Source of the DNA: PXRE01 sp964435625
GTDB taxonomy: Archaea; Halobacteriota; Halobacteria; Halobacteriales; PXRE01
Direction: 5' to 3'
DNA: 11,917 nt
Assembly: GCA_964435625.1 (NCBI GenBank)
Contig: CAYTAG010000101.1
Span: 1 to 11,917, forward strand
The first letter of the stretch is position 1; every line of letters begins with the position of its first letter. The notes under the pieces were generated by a model. It searched no databases. It had not been told where the DNA came from and worked only from the letters and a program-made list of their open reading frames with translations. The position numbers and the translations under genes were made by a program. Positions 11,905 to 11,917 of this stretch are shown here, one piece after another.

Positions 11905-11917
11905 TCGGCTGGGGAGG

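Overview
The window is from a halophilic archaeon (class Halobacteria); no genus can be assigned. The DNA is GC-rich and the predicted proteins are rich in Asp and Glu. Many genes start 25-30 bases after a TATA-like box with no Shine-Dalgarno sequence, as in leaderless haloarchaeal transcripts. Several products are haloarchaeal housekeeping or uncharacterised families: transcription factor S, a uS10-like protein, a DUF5789-like and a DUF5797-like protein, and a probable DUF5787 protein. Two proteins carry twin-arginine (Tat) signals.

Layout. 1-880: the 3' end of an unidentified gene, a small hypothetical gene and a small zinc-finger gene. 1055-3106: a large Tat-exported protein with an Ig/PKD-like middle and a C-terminal domain resembling a clan CD (caspase/gingipain-like) cysteine peptidase. 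3170-4834: two minus-strand genes, an AbgA-like M20 amidohydrolase and a uS10-like protein. 5015-7231: a plus-strand run holding a Nudix hydrolase, a probable Fe-S or Zn PD-(D/E)XK nuclease-like protein, and a four-helix membrane protein of DUF4383 type. 7250-7753: a winged-helix protein on the minus strand. 7797-8331: a DUF5789-type gene bracketed by a 28-bp tandem repeat, a perfect 12-bp hairpin and a 29-bp tandem repeat that runs across its stop codon. 8486-8809: transcription factor S. 8896-9961: a minus-strand two-gene cassette (HTH regulator plus unknown protein). 10243-10584: a Tat-exported peptide with ten cysteines in its last 28 residues. 10688-11800: an M24B Xaa-Pro peptidase. The right edge enters a repeat-like GC-rich stretch.

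The most notable observation is a 31-bp direct repeat (29 of 31 identical). One copy is the 3' end of the tfs gene including its stop codon. The other lies 1315 bp downstream, at 10103-10133. The two copies enclose exactly the HTH/unknown gene pair, which has its own promoter and a dyad overlapping its TATA box. This looks like a small integrated cassette with att-like ends and no integrase of its own. The gene pair is arranged like a regulator/effector (toxin-antitoxin-like) unit, but its function is unproven. Just outside it is an AT-rich promoter region driving the cysteine-rich exported peptide, a candidate microhalocin or metal-binding peptide.

The other genes look like independent short transcription units. 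Convergent pairs are separated by GC-rich hairpins.
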